Positions 39,660 through 49,221 of a stretch of 64,000 nucleotides of DNA are shown piece by piece. A program made the position numbers and the translations under genes. Every line of letters begins with the position of its first letter. The stretch's first letter is position 1. The notes beneath the pieces are model-generated. The model saw nothing but the letters and a program-made list of their open reading frames with translations. It had not been told where the DNA came from and did no database searches. This DNA comes from Variibacter gotjawalensis (GTDB taxonomy: Bacteria; Pseudomonadota; Alphaproteobacteria; Rhizobiales; Xanthobacteraceae), in assembly GCF_002355335.1 (NCBI RefSeq), contig NZ_AP014946.1, positions 1,255,501 through 1,319,500 on the forward strand, read 5' to 3'.

Positions 39660-40055
39660 CTAGGCTTTCTTCGCCGTGACCTCGATCTCGATCTTCATTT
39701 CGGGCTTATAGAGCCCGGTGACGCCGACGATCGTCGCGGCCGGGCGCGCATGCGCAAAATAAGTTCCGAAGATCGGAAACACGCGGTCCGCATAAGCGAT
39801 TTCGGTGACATAGTAGACCGCGCGGACGACTTCGTTGATCGAGAAGCCGGCTTTCTCCAACGTCTCCGTGATGGTCTTGAAGCAATTGTGCGTCTGATCT
39901 TCGACGCTCTCCGGCAGCACCATTGTCGTATAATCGTAGCCGGTAGTTCCCGCCACGAAGCACATGTCGCCGACGATGACGGCGCGGCTATAGCCCGCGA
40001 CTTTTTCGAACGGTGAGCCGGTCGAGATCAGGTGTCGGGTCAAGCGGGCCTCCAT
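39660..40055 (-). CDS. RidA-family protein
   Basis: A 131-residue protein of the RidA/YjgF family, many of which hydrolyse reactive enamine/imine intermediates. Typical segments are DMCFVAGTTGYD (about 30-41), NCFKTITETLEKAGFSINEVV and the end RPAATIVGVTGLYKPEMKIEIEV-like region containing the conserved Arg-Pro. The start at 40055 matches family length; the long open frame upstream runs into the TIR gene on the other strand. It is divergent from the first TIR gene, 87 bases apart. Confidence 0.88.
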   Translation of the reverse strand: MEARLTRHLISTGSPFEKVAGYSRAVIVGDMCFVAGTTGYDYTTMVLPESVEDQTHNCFKTITETLEKAGFSINEVVRAVYYVTEIAYADRVFPIFGTYFAHARPAATIVGVTGLYKPEMKIEIEVTAKKA

Positions 40056-40142
40056 GTTATTGCTATTGCAAACGTAACGTTCGCCCGATCTATTCCGCAT
40101 CAATAGCCACAGCGTCAAGAAAGCCCGACGGGTTCCCGCGAA

Positions 40143-42818
40143 ATGACTTCCGATGTGCGCCCGCCGCAGCCTCTGCTTTACGACGCCTTCATCTCCTACA
40201 GTCACGCGAAGGATAAGCCGGTCGCTTCCGCGATCCAGTCGGTGATCCAGAAGCTCGGCAAGCCGTGGTACCGGCGGCGCATGCTGCGCATCTTCCGCGA
40301 CGACACTTCGCTTGCCGCAACGCCGGAACTCTGGCCGACGCTGGAGAAAGTGCTCGACCAATCGCGCTTCATCTTGGTACTCGCCTCGCCCGAATTCGCA
40401 CGCTCAAAGTGGTGCGGCATGGAGGTCGCGCATTGGCTCAAGCACAAGAGTCTCGACACATTTTTGATCGCAGTAACGGACGGCGAACTCAAATGGGATG
40501 AGGCGGCGGGTGATTTCGTCTGGGACGAAAAGACGCCGCTGCCGGCGGTCTTTAGGGGACACTGGAAGAACGAACCGAAATGGATCGACTTTCGATCGTG
40601 GCGCGAGGCGCCGAACGCGTCCGATCCGAAATTCGTCGACGCGGCGGCCGATCTTGCCGCCGCGGTGCATGGGTTGCCGAAAGAGGATTTGCTCAGCCAA
40701 GAAGTACGTCAGCAGAAGCGCGCGCTGCGCCTCGCCTGGAGTGCGGCGGCTTCGCTGACGATATTGGCGGCCGGCGCCGGATGGCAGTGGTACGAAGCTG
40801 AAGCGGCCAAACGCGCCGCCATCGCGTCGGAAAAAGTCGCGGTCGCCGAGCGAGATCGCGCCGAAAAGAATCTCGCACTCGCGCGCGGCGCGGCGGACGA
40901 TCTCGTCTTCAAGATAGCGCAGGGCTTGCGCGAAGTGCAGGGCATGCGCGTCGAGTCCGTGCGCAAAATTCTCGAGACCGCGCAGAGCGTGATGGACGAA
41001 CTTGTCCGCTCCGCACCGGACGATCCGCGTTTGCTGCGCAGCCGCGCCGCGATGTTCAGTGAGTTCGCCGTCACTTATATGGCGACCGGCGATCTGCCGC
41101 GCGCGCGCGAGGCCGCCGAGCAGAGCGTTGCGATCAGCCGCGGCGTTCTCACCAAGGCACCGAACGAGGAGGGCGCCGAGGATGCGTTGCGCTTCGGCCT
41201 GACTCGCCTCGCGCATGTAAAATTCCGCGCGGGCGACATCACGGGCGCGCTCGCGGCTTATCGCGAAAGCCTCGACCTTGCGAAGAAGCTCGCGAACGCT
41301 GCGCCTAACGATATCGACCGCCGGCGACAAGTCAGCGTCGGCCTCAGCCATGTCGGCGACACGCTGATGCGCATCGGCGATCGCAAGGGCGCTTTGCCTT
41401 ATTACGAAGAGGCGCTCGGCATCACGCGCGAGATCGCGGCGAAGAGACCGGACGATACGGAAGCGCAGCGCGATCTCAGTGTCGCGATCGAAAAGATCGG
41501 CGATCTTCAGGCGCGCGTCGGCGAGATCGCGGCTGCGCTGGAGCTTTACGAAGAAGCGTTGGTGATCGGCCGCAAACTTGCTGAACGCGATCGCACCAAC
41601 ATGCAGGATCAGCGCTATCTCGGGATCTCGATGGAGAAGATCGCCGATCTGCGTTCGCGTTCGGGCGATCGCGCGGGTGCACTCGCGGCTTATGCCGAAT
41701 GTCTGCAGATACGCCGCGAGATGGTCGCGCTCGATCCGGAGAATGCCGGCTGGCAGTCCGAACTCGCTGTCGCATACGGCAAGCTCAGCGATGCCAGGAT
41801 GGAGGCGGGCGAAAAGGCAGGCGGGCTCGAAGCGCATCGCGCCGCGCTCGACATTCGCCGCAAGCTGGTGGCGCGCGATCCCGGCAATGCGGGCTGGCAA
41901 CAAGCGCTAGCGCTGACCTTGCAGCGGCGCGGCGACTACACGAAGGACGCGGGCGACACCGACGCGGCACTCGCCGCGTATGAGGAATCGCTTGCGATCA
42001 TGCGCGCATTGTCGGCGCGCGATCCCGACAACCACGATCTGCTCACCGACGTCAGCGTCAATCTGAACAAGATCGGCAATATGCGCATAGCGGCCGGCGA
42101 CGTCGACGTCGGCCTCGCAATGCTCGAAGACAGTCTCGCGATTCGCCGCCGTCTGGTTGCGTTCGACAGCAGCAATGTCGATTGGCAATACAGCCTCGGC
42201 GCCAGCCTCGACTACATCGGCAATGTGCGGATGACGCGCGAGGATGTGAGCGGCGCGCTCGCGGCCTACGAAGAGAGCCTTGCGATCTTCCGCCGCCTCG
42301 TCGCGACCGAAGGGCGCAACGTGCGCTGGCGCTATGCCGCCGCGCTCGCGATGTCGCGCACCGGCGATGCGCTGGTCGCGCGCAAAGACCTCGGCGAGGC
42401 GATCAAGCGTTATGCGGAGAGCCTTGCGGGCTTTCAGCAACTTTCGAAGCTCGATGCAAGCGGTACGATCTTCATTCGCGATATCGCGCTGACGGCAGAA
42501 AAACTTGGCGATCAGCAGGCGCTGGCCGGCGGCAAGAGCGATGCGCTTGCGGCGTTCGAGGAATCCGCCGTGCATTTCCGTAAGCTCGCCGACGGCGATC
42601 CCGATGAGCGGCTGTGGCGCGTGCGGCTCGTCATCATACTTGCGAAGCTGAGCGAAGTGGCCGAACGGCCGCGCGCAATCGCGGCGTTGCGCGAAGGCCT
42701 CGCCATCATGGAGGCGTTGCAGGCTGCGGGCCGGCTGCCGTTAGCGCAGGAGCGCTGGCCCGATCTTTTCCGCAGCTATCTCGATCGTTGGCTCGCCGAG
42801 AACACGGTCTCGCCGTGA
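40143..42818 (+). CDS. TIR domain-transmembrane-TPR protein, long form
   Basis: An 891-residue protein. An N-terminal TIR domain (about 11-152) has DAFISYSHAKDK and the SKWCGMEV motif with Glu94 in the position of the catalytic glutamate of TIR NADases. A single hydrophobic segment (about 196-213) follows; the arginines and lysines before it suggest an N-inside orientation, with the rest in the periplasm. After a short coiled region come 11 to 12 TPR-like units of about 48-50 residues, many with GD-x(2)-GALAAYEESLAI. The stop codon overlaps the start of a second TIR gene (GTGA). Role in defence or signalling is inferred; no phage-defence partner of known type lies next to it. Confidence 0.88.
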   Translation: MTSDVRPPQPLLYDAFISYSHAKDKPVASAIQSVIQKLGKPWYRRRMLRIFRDDTSLAATPELWPTLEKVLDQSRFILVLASPEFARSKWCGMEVAHWLKHKSLDTFLIAVTDGELKWDEAAGDFVWDEKTPLPAVFRGHWKNEPKWIDFRSWREAPNASDPKFVDAAADLAAAVHGLPKEDLLSQEVRQQKRALRLAWSAAASLTILAAGAGWQWYEAEAAKRAAIASEKVAVAERDRAEKNLALARGAADDLVFKIAQGLREVQGMRVESVRKILETAQSVMDELVRSAPDDPRLLRSRAAMFSEFAVTYMATGDLPRAREAAEQSVAISRGVLTKAPNEEGAEDALRFGLTRLAHVKFRAGDITGALAAYRESLDLAKKLANAAPNDIDRRRQVSVGLSHVGDTLMRIGDRKGALPYYEEALGITREIAAKRPDDTEAQRDLSVAIEKIGDLQARVGEIAAALELYEEALVIGRKLAERDRTNMQDQRYLGISMEKIADLRSRSGDRAGALAAYAECLQIRREMVALDPENAGWQSELAVAYGKLSDARMEAGEKAGGLEAHRAALDIRRKLVARDPGNAGWQQALALTLQRRGDYTKDAGDTDAALAAYEESLAIMRALSARDPDNHDLLTDVSVNLNKIGNMRIAAGDVDVGLAMLEDSLAIRRRLVAFDSSNVDWQYSLGASLDYIGNVRMTREDVSGALAAYEESLAIFRRLVATEGRNVRWRYAAALAMSRTGDALVARKDLGEAIKRYAESLAGFQQLSKLDASGTIFIRDIALTAEKLGDQQALAGGKSDALAAFEESAVHFRKLADGDPDERLWRVRLVIILAKLSEVAERPRAIAALREGLAIMEALQAAGRLPLAQERWPDLFRSYLDRWLAENTVSP

Positions 42819-44596
42819 CGGACGCGGGAATGCCGCATAGCCGTCCGGATGCGCTCTACGACGCGTTCATTTCCTACAGCCACGCTAAGGATAAACCGCT
42901 CGCGGCGGCAATCCAGTCGGTGATGCAGAAGCTCGGCAAGCCGTGGTACCGGCGCCGTGCGTTGCGCGTCTTTCGTGACGACACCTCGCTCGCCGCAACC
43001 CCGGAGCTGTGGCCGACGCTGGAAAAGACGCTCGACCGTTCGCGTTACCTCATCATTCTCGCATCGCCAGAATTCGCGCGCTCGAAGTGGTGCGGCATGG
43101 AAGTCGCGCACTGGCTCGAGCGCAAGAGCCTCGACTCCGTTCTGATCGCGGTGACGGACGGCGAGCTCGCATGGGAAGGCGACGATTTCGTCTTCGACGA
43201 ACGCGCGCCGCTACCGGAGATACTCAAAGGCCGCTTCAAGAACGAACCGAAGTGGATCGATTTTCGAGCCTGGCGTGACATGCCGGTCGCATCCGATCCG
43301 CGGTTCGTCGATGCGGCGGCAAATCTCGCGTCCGCCGTACACGACTTGCCGAAGGATGATCTGCTCGGCCAGGAGGTGCAGGCGCAGAAGCGCGCGCTGC
43401 GGCTTGCATCCTCCGCGGCTGTCGTGGTGGCCTTGCTTGCCGCCGGCGCAGGCTGGCAATGGTATGAGGCATCGCGCCAGCGCGCCGAAGCGCAGATGCA
43501 GCGCGATCACGCCGAGCGCAATCTGGCACTTGCACGCAAAGCCGCCGACGATCTCGTTTTCAATCTGGTGCAGAAAGTGCGCAGCGTCGAAGGCATCCGC
43601 GCCGACGTGCTGCGCCGCGTGCTTGAAGTCGCGCAGTCGGTCATGGACGATCTCGCGCGCGGTGCGCCGAACGATCTCGAAGTGCTGAAAAACCGCGCCG
43701 CGATGCTGACCGAGTTCGTTACGACCTATCTTGCGCTCGGCGATGTGCAGCAGGCGCAGAAGTCGGCCGAAGAGGGCGTCGCGCTCCTGCGCCGGATCGT
43801 TGCGGCGCGGCCGGCCGAGACGCTCGCACTCGGCAATCTCGCGGTCGGTCTCGAAAAGCTCGGCGATGTGCGCAGCGCAGCGGGCAACCATGAAGGCGCG
43901 CGCGCCGCTTACGACGAGGGCGTCACGCTGGTGCGCCGGACCGCCGCCGCCGAGCCGAACGATACCGAGCGCGGCCACGATCTCTCGGCGCTCCTTATCA
44001 AACTTGGCGACGCACGCGGCCAGCTAAACGACGTCGCGGGCGCGCGGGCGGCTTATGACGAGGCGCTCGCGGGCGCGCGCATCCTCGTATTGCGCGATTC
44101 CAACAACACGCGATTGTTGCGGCTCGTTGCCGGTTGCCTCAATCGGCTTGGTCTTCTGCTGCAGGCCGACAAGAACGATCGTGCGGGCGCGCTCGCGGCC
44201 TATGAGGAAGGTCTCACAATCACACGGCGGCTGGTCGCGGCATCTCCGCAGGATGTCGACCTGCAGCGCGACTTGTTCGTCCACCTCACCAATTTCGGCG
44301 ACGTGCAGCGCGACGGCGGCGATCGGCCCGCCGCGTTAGCGCTGTACGAGGAAGCGCTGACCGTGATCCGACGGCTGGCCGCCAGCGATCCCGACAACGC
44401 GATGTGGCAGGGCGATATCGTCTTCGTGCTGTATCGCGTCGGCCAGCTCGCCGAGCCGAAGCGCTCCGCCGCTGCTTACCGCGAAGGGCTCGCGATTCTC
44501 GAAGCGCTGGAGAAAGCCGGAAAGCTCGATGCGGCCCGACGCGGTTGGCTCGCCGAAATGCGCAGCATCGTCGCGAAGCTCCCGGCCGAAAACTAA
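42815..44596 (+). CDS. TIR domain-transmembrane-TPR protein, short form
   Basis: A 593-residue paralogue of the preceding protein. The GTG start at 42815 overlaps the stop codon of the first gene (GTGA); an ATG five codons on is the alternative. The TIR domain (about 13-155) is nearly the same, with Glu96 in SKWCGMEV, and the hydrophobic segment lies at about 200-217. Only five to six TPR-like units follow, against 11 to 12 in the partner. The AADDLVFNLVQKVRSVEGI segment after the membrane helix is also shared. Tandem duplication with later change in TPR number is the simplest reading. It ends convergent with and overlapping a LysR gene. Confidence 0.88.
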   Translation: MTDAGMPHSRPDALYDAFISYSHAKDKPLAAAIQSVMQKLGKPWYRRRALRVFRDDTSLAATPELWPTLEKTLDRSRYLIILASPEFARSKWCGMEVAHWLERKSLDSVLIAVTDGELAWEGDDFVFDERAPLPEILKGRFKNEPKWIDFRAWRDMPVASDPRFVDAAANLASAVHDLPKDDLLGQEVQAQKRALRLASSAAVVVALLAAGAGWQWYEASRQRAEAQMQRDHAERNLALARKAADDLVFNLVQKVRSVEGIRADVLRRVLEVAQSVMDDLARGAPNDLEVLKNRAAMLTEFVTTYLALGDVQQAQKSAEEGVALLRRIVAARPAETLALGNLAVGLEKLGDVRSAAGNHEGARAAYDEGVTLVRRTAAAEPNDTERGHDLSALLIKLGDARGQLNDVAGARAAYDEALAGARILVLRDSNNTRLLRLVAGCLNRLGLLLQADKNDRAGALAAYEEGLTITRRLVAASPQDVDLQRDLFVHLTNFGDVQRDGGDRPAALALYEEALTVIRRLAASDPDNAMWQGDIVFVLYRVGQLAEPKRSAAAYREGLAILEALEKAGKLDAARRGWLAEMRSIVAKLPAEN

Positions 44597-45486
44597 ACCT
44601 CCGCCCGCATATGTTCGACGAGCTGACGTGCGTAAGGCGCGAGCGTTTCCATGCTGCGCACGCAGATCGTCAATTCGCGCCGCGCCCAAGCGTCCGTAAG
44701 ATCGACAACGCGGATCGCCATGCTTTTCACGGCCCAGCGCGCCGTCGTATCCGGCACGACGCCGATGCCGACCTCGCGCTCCGCCATGCGGCAGACGGCG
44801 TCGAACGAACGCAGCTGCACGCGCAGGCGCAACGATCGCCCCGCCCGGGCAGCTTTGTCGGAGAGAAAGCGCTGGATCGCGCTCGATCGATCAAGCCCGA
44901 CGAAATCGTGGTCGAGCACTTCCTCGAAGCTCAAATGCGAGCGTTTCGCCAGCGGGTGATGATCGGCGACCACCAGCACGAACCGGTCGCTGCGGAACGG
45001 GAAGGTGACGAGACTACCCTTATCCACGGTCCCGGCCACGATACCGATATCGCCGACGCCTTCGGCGATCAGCCCAACGATTTCATCGGACAGGCGCTCC
45101 TCGAGGTCGACGCTGACATGCGGGTGCTTGGTGAGGAACGTGCCGAGCGTCTCCGGCAGAAACTCCGTCAGTGCGTTGGTGTTCGACAGCACCCGCACTT
45201 GGCCGCTCTGGCCGCCCGCATAGGCGCCGAGTTCTTCCCGCAACCGCTCCGACTGGGCCAAAATAATGCGGGCATGCTGCAGCAGCGTCCTGCCCGCCGG
45301 GGTCGGCGTCACGCCCTGGCGGCTGCGCACCAGCAGCGGGGCGCCGAGGGCTTCCTCCATGTTGCGGACTCGCGTGGAAGCTGCAGCTAGCGCGAGATTT
45401 GCACGCTCCGCTCCATGTGTGATGCTGCCCGCTTCAACCACGTGGCGAAACAAGCTGAGATCCGGGATGTCAAACCGGGCTGGCAT
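44593..45486 (-). CDS. LysR-family transcriptional regulator
   Basis: A 297-residue regulator with an N-terminal winged helix-turn-helix (about 8-65, LFRHVVEAGSITHGAERANLA) and a periplasmic-binding-protein-like effector domain (about 90-295). The stop codon overlaps that of the second TIR gene on the other strand. It is divergent from sdhCDAB, with 176 bases between. An exact inverted repeat just upstream of the ATG contains a T-N11-A core, the usual LysR box. Effector unknown. Confidence 0.9.
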   Translation of the reverse strand: MPARFDIPDLSLFRHVVEAGSITHGAERANLALAAASTRVRNMEEALGAPLLVRSRQGVTPTPAGRTLLQHARIILAQSERLREELGAYAGGQSGQVRVLSNTNALTEFLPETLGTFLTKHPHVSVDLEERLSDEIVGLIAEGVGDIGIVAGTVDKGSLVTFPFRSDRFVLVVADHHPLAKRSHLSFEEVLDHDFVGLDRSSAIQRFLSDKAARAGRSLRLRVQLRSFDAVCRMAEREVGIGVVPDTTARWAVKSMAIRVVDLTDAWARRELTICVRSMETLAPYARQLVEHMRAEV

Positions 45487-45491
45487 GCCAA

Positions 45492-45512
45492 TCCTTCGCG
45501 TTACGCGAAGGA
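45492..45512. promoter_or_regulatory. Inverted repeat with LysR-type T-N11-A core
   Basis: TCCTTCGCG, TTA, CGCGAAGGA: a perfect nine-base inverted repeat at six to 26 bases before the LysR start codon. The core TCGCGTTACGCGA is T-N11-A. It may be an autoregulatory site, or a site that also serves the sdh promoter about 150 bases away. Confidence 0.45.
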
Positions 45513-45662
45513 AGAATACAAAAATAAGGGATTGAGCGCTACAGAAAGTCGGTTATCTGTTCGCGATAGACGAAGTTTAGGATTGTTCTGGTTTGAGTTT
45601 TCCGCGAATGCGCGGCATCTCGTCGCCGGCGGCAATTTTAGGCGGCATATCGGAGAGACTTG

Positions 45663-46070
45663 ATGGCCGAGGCACCATCCCCCGCCAAGGCGCGGCCCCT
45701 ATCACCGCACCTTTCCATCTACAAACCCATGCTCTCGATGATGATGTCGATCGTGCATCGCATTACGGGCGTCGGCTTGTATTACGGCATGATCATCCTT
45801 GCTTGGTGGCTGATGTCGGCCGCTATCGGCCCGAACCCCTATTCGAACGTTCAGGCTTTCGCCAACAACGTCTTCGGCAAACTGATCCTGTTCGGCTTCA
45901 CCTGGGCGCTGATGCACCACCTGCTCGGCGGCATCCGCCATCTGGTGTGGGACATCGGCTACGGCTTCGAGCCGAACGAGCGCGAGATGCTCACTTGGGC
46001 GACGCTGATCGGCGGCATCGCGCTCACGATCCTCGTCTGGGTCATTGGTTTTCTGGTGGTGGGGCTCTGA
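45663..46070 (+). CDS. sdhC: Succinate dehydrogenase cytochrome b556 subunit
   Basis: A 135-residue membrane subunit with three hydrophobic segments that helps bind haem b and quinone. RPLSPHLSIYKPM (14-26) and HRITGVGLYYGM are diagnostic of SdhC, and LMHHLLGGIRHLVWD carries the haem-ligand histidine. The start ATG at 45663 has GGAGAG five bases upstream. Its stop codon overlaps the sdhD start by one base (TGATG), so the two are coupled. Confidence 0.95.
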   Translation: MAEAPSPAKARPLSPHLSIYKPMLSMMMSIVHRITGVGLYYGMIILAWWLMSAAIGPNPYSNVQAFANNVFGKLILFGFTWALMHHLLGGIRHLVWDIGYGFEPNEREMLTWATLIGGIALTILVWVIGFLVVGL

Positions 46071-46465
46071 TGGCTGACAAGGGACAAAGCATCCGCACCC
46101 CGATGGGCCGCGTCCGTGGCCTCGGCTCGGCACACTCCGGCACCAAGCATTTCTGGCATCAGCGCCTGACCGCCGTCGCGGCCATTCCGCTGACCATCGG
46201 CTTCTTCATCATCATGTTCTCGGTGATCGGGCGCCCGCACGCGGCGGTGACGCAGACGCTCGGCTCGCCGATCGTCGCGATCATCATGCTGCTGTTCGTG
46301 CTGACGACGATTTATCACATGTATATCGGCATGCAGGTCGTGATCGAGGACTACGTCCACAACGAGCTCGCCAAGATCCTGCTGATCATGTCGAACAATT
46401 TCTTCTGCGTGGCGGTCGGCTTCGTCTGCGCCTTCGCGATCCTCAAAATGAGCTTCGGAGTTTAA
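46070..46465 (+). CDS. sdhD: Succinate dehydrogenase membrane anchor subunit
   Basis: A 131-residue anchor with three hydrophobic segments. The N-terminal part [20 protein letters not shown] and the [17 protein letters not shown] segment, with the haem-ligand histidine, are typical of alphaproteobacterial SdhD. Together with SdhC it forms the quinone-binding membrane part of complex II. sdhA follows two bases after the stop codon. Confidence 0.95.
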   Translation: MADKGQSIRTPMGRVRGLGSAHSGTKHFWHQRLTAVAAIPLTIGFFIIMFSVIGRPHAAVTQTLGSPIVAIIMLLFVLTTIYHMYIGMQVVIEDYVHNELAKILLIMSNNFFCVAVGFVCAFAILKMSFGV

Positions 46466-46467
46466 GC

Positions 46468-48300
46468 ATGGCAACGAATGGAAACGGCGCTGCCGCTCCG
46501 GGCGTCAACGGCAAGGCTTACCCGATCGAAGATCACACCTTCGACGTCGTCGTTGTCGGCGCCGGCGGCGCGGGTCTGCGCGCGACGGTCGGGTGTTCCG
46601 AAGCCGGCCTGCGCACCGCCTGCATCACCAAGGTGTTCCCGACGCGCTCGCACACGGTGGCGGCGCAGGGCGGCATCTCGGCCTCGCTCGGCAATATGGG
46701 CCAGGACGATTGGCGCTGGCACATGTACGACACCGTCAAGGGCGCCGACTGGCTCGGCGACCAAGACGCGATCGAATATCTCTGCCGCAACGCGCCGGCC
46801 GCGATCTACGAGCTCGAGCACTGGGGCGTGCCGTTCTCGCGTACGCAGGAAGGCAAGATCTACCAGCGCCCGTTCGGCGGCATGACGACGAACTACGGCA
46901 AAGGCACTGCCCAGCGCACCTGCGCGGCGGCCGACCGCACCGGCCACGCCATCCTGCACACGCTGTATGGCCAAGCCGTGCGACACTCGGCGCAGTTCTT
47001 CATCGAATACTTCGCCATCGACCTCATTATGGATGACGACGGCCAGTGCCGCGGCGTCATCGCGCTCAAGCTCGACGACGGCACCATCCATCGCTTCCGT
47101 GCGCAGACGACGATCCTGGCGACCGGCGGCTATGGCCGCGCCTACTTCTCCTGCACGTCCGCGCATACCTGCACGGGCGACGGCAACGCGATGGTGCTGC
47201 GCGCCGGCCTGCCGCTCGAGGACATGGAGTTCGTCCAGTTCCACCCGACCGGCATCTACGGCGCGGGTTGCTTGATCACTGAAGGCTCACGCGGCGAGGG
47301 CGGTTACCTCGTCAACGCAGAAGGCGAGCGCTTCATGGAGCGCTATGCGCCGTCCGCGAAGGACCTCGCCTCGCGCGACGTCGTCTCGCGTGCGATGACG
47401 ATCGAAATTCGCGAAGGCCGCGGCGTCGGCAAGCAGAAGGATCATATCTATCTGCATCTCGACCATCTCGACCCGAAGATCCTGCACGAACGCCTGCCGG
47501 GCATCTCGGAAAGCGCACGCATCTTCGCCGGCGTCGACGTGACGCGCGAGCCGATCCCGGTGCTGCCGACCGTCCACTACAACATGGGCGGCATTCCGAC
47601 GACGTATCGCGGCGAAGCCAAGACCAAGAAGAACGGCGATGCCGAGACTGTCGTCTCCGGCCTGATGGCGATCGGCGAAGCCGCATCGGTCTCGGTGCAT
47701 GGCGCCAACCGTCTCGGCTCCAACTCGCTGACCGACCTCGTCGTGTTCGGCCGCGCGGCGGGCCTGCGCTGCGCCGAGCAGCTCGAAGCCGGCGCGCAGC
47801 AGCCGGATCTGCCGAAGGACTCGGCCGAGCGCGCGCTCTCGCGCCTCGATCGTTTCCGCAATGCTTCGGGCAGCACGCCGACCGCCGAACTCCGCCTTAA
47901 GATGCAGAAGGTCATGCAGACCAACTGCGCGGTGTTCCGCACCGGCGAAGTGCTCGACGAAGGCCAGAAGCTCATCCATCAAGTCTACGGCGGCATGAAG
48001 GATGTCGGCGTCACCGATCGCTCGCTGATCTGGAACTCCGACCTCGTCGAAACGCTGGAACTCGACAATCTGCTTGGCCTCGCGGTCGTCACGATGGAGT
48101 CTGCGCTCAACCGTCAGGAAAGCCGCGGCGCGCATGCTCGCGAGGACTTCCCGGATCGCGACGACCAGAACTGGATGAAGCACACGCTCGCCTGGCTCGA
48201 TTACGACACCGGCAAGGTGTCGATCGATTATCGCGACGTGCACACCTACACGCTCTCGAACGATGTCTCGTACATCGAGCCGAAGGCGCGTGTGTACTGA
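46468..48300 (+). CDS. sdhA: Succinate dehydrogenase flavoprotein subunit
   Basis: A 610-residue FAD subunit that oxidises succinate to fumarate in the TCA cycle. [14 protein letters not shown] (about 30-43) binds FAD, and [12 protein letters not shown] (about 64-75) holds the histidine that carries covalent FAD. The catalytic arginine region and [17 protein letters not shown] (about 412-428) are present. Normal length. Confidence 0.98.
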   Translation: MATNGNGAAAPGVNGKAYPIEDHTFDVVVVGAGGAGLRATVGCSEAGLRTACITKVFPTRSHTVAAQGGISASLGNMGQDDWRWHMYDTVKGADWLGDQDAIEYLCRNAPAAIYELEHWGVPFSRTQEGKIYQRPFGGMTTNYGKGTAQRTCAAADRTGHAILHTLYGQAVRHSAQFFIEYFAIDLIMDDDGQCRGVIALKLDDGTIHRFRAQTTILATGGYGRAYFSCTSAHTCTGDGNAMVLRAGLPLEDMEFVQFHPTGIYGAGCLITEGSRGEGGYLVNAEGERFMERYAPSAKDLASRDVVSRAMTIEIREGRGVGKQKDHIYLHLDHLDPKILHERLPGISESARIFAGVDVTREPIPVLPTVHYNMGGIPTTYRGEAKTKKNGDAETVVSGLMAIGEAASVSVHGANRLGSNSLTDLVVFGRAAGLRCAEQLEAGAQQPDLPKDSAERALSRLDRFRNASGSTPTAELRLKMQKVMQTNCAVFRTGEVLDEGQKLIHQVYGGMKDVGVTDRSLIWNSDLVETLELDNLLGLAVVTMESALNRQESRGAHAREDFPDRDDQNWMKHTLAWLDYDTGKVSIDYRDVHTYTLSNDVSYIEPKARVY

Positions 48301-48335
48301 GCCTTCGCGCTGACTTTAGGAACTGAGAGACACCG

Positions 48336-49115
48336 ATGGTCGAATTTTCGCTTCCCCGCAATTCGAAGGTCACCGAAGGCAAGACCTGGCCGAAGCCCGA
48401 GAAGGCCGAACACGTCACCGAATTTCGCGTCTATCGCTGGAATCCGGACGACGAGAAAAATCCGCACGTCGACACGTACTATGTCGATCGTCACGATTGC
48501 GGCCCGATGGTGCTCGACGCGCTGATCTGGATCAAATCCAAAGTCGACGCGACGTTGACCTTCCGCCGCTCCTGCCGTGAAGGCATCTGCGGCTCGTGCG
48601 CGATGAACATCGACGGCACTAACACGCTCGCCTGCACACGGGGCATGGACGAGATCGACGGCACCGTGAAGATCTATCCGCTGCCGCATATGCCGGTCGT
48701 GAAGGATCTCGTGCCGGACCTGACGAACTTCTACGCGCAGCACGCCTCCGTGCAGCCGTATCTGCAGAACATTACGGCGACGCCCGAGAAGGAATGGCGT
48801 CAGAGCGAAGGTCAGCGCAACAAGCTTGACGGCCTCTACGAGTGCATTCTGTGCGCTTGCTGCTCGACCTCGTGCCCGAGCTACTGGTGGAATTCGGACC
48901 GCTATCTCGGCCCGGCCGCGCTGCTTCAGGCGCACCGCTGGCTGCAGGACTCACGCGACGAAGCGACCGGCGAACGTCTCGACTTCCTCGAAGATCCGTT
49001 CCGCCTCTATCGCTGCCATACGATCATGAACTGCGCCAAGGCGTGCCCGAAGGGCCTCAACCCCGCCAAGGCGATCGCCGAGATCAAGGCGAAGATGGTC
49101 GAGCGCCAGGTTTAA
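48336..49115 (+). CDS. sdhB: Succinate dehydrogenase iron-sulfur subunit
   Basis: A 259-residue subunit with three iron-sulfur clusters that move electrons from FAD to quinone. [15 protein letters not shown] binds the [2Fe-2S] cluster, [11 protein letters not shown] and [14 protein letters not shown] the [4Fe-4S] and [3Fe-4S] clusters. It follows sdhA after 35 bases and ends the sdhCDAB operon. A CACCTCTCCC palindrome lies about 40 bases downstream. Confidence 0.98.
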   Translation: MVEFSLPRNSKVTEGKTWPKPEKAEHVTEFRVYRWNPDDEKNPHVDTYYVDRHDCGPMVLDALIWIKSKVDATLTFRRSCREGICGSCAMNIDGTNTLACTRGMDEIDGTVKIYPLPHMPVVKDLVPDLTNFYAQHASVQPYLQNITATPEKEWRQSEGQRNKLDGLYECILCACCSTSCPSYWWNSDRYLGPAALLQAHRWLQDSRDEATGERLDFLEDPFRLYRCHTIMNCAKACPKGLNPAKAIAEIKAKMVERQV

Positions 49116-49153
49116 GCGCTCGATCGGTTCCGGCATCGCCGCGACCTCGGCTT

Positions 49154-49176
49154 CACCTCTCCCATGGGGAGAGGTG
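49154..49176. repeat. Palindrome of the CCTCTCCC family after sdhB
   Basis: CACCTCTCCC-AT-GGGGAGAGGTG folds into one hairpin and matches the end hairpins of the pair at 17338-17462. It lies between sdhB and the DUF1697 gene. Confidence 0.75.
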
Positions 49177-49221
49177 GGCGCCCGTGATGACGCTGACGTC
49201 TTGAGCGACTAAACCCACTAC

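Noticed and set aside
40404-41903. A 499-codon open frame opposite the first TIR gene
   Set aside because: Antisense reading of a TPR array gives periodic, Arg/His-rich sequence without a domain.
41080-42720. DNA-level tandem repeats in the TIR gene
   Set aside because: The repetition is at the protein level (TPR units of about 48-50 residues) and is too diverged in DNA to be a nucleotide repeat.
42614-42814. Longer start for the second TIR protein
   Set aside because: The extension reads another frame of the first TIR gene and gives Arg/His-rich sequence; the GTG overlapping the stop codon starts directly before the TIR domain.
40143-44596. Canonical Thoeris system
   Set aside because: There is no ThsA or other known NAD/ADPR-sensing partner; the proteins carry a membrane helix and TPR array instead.
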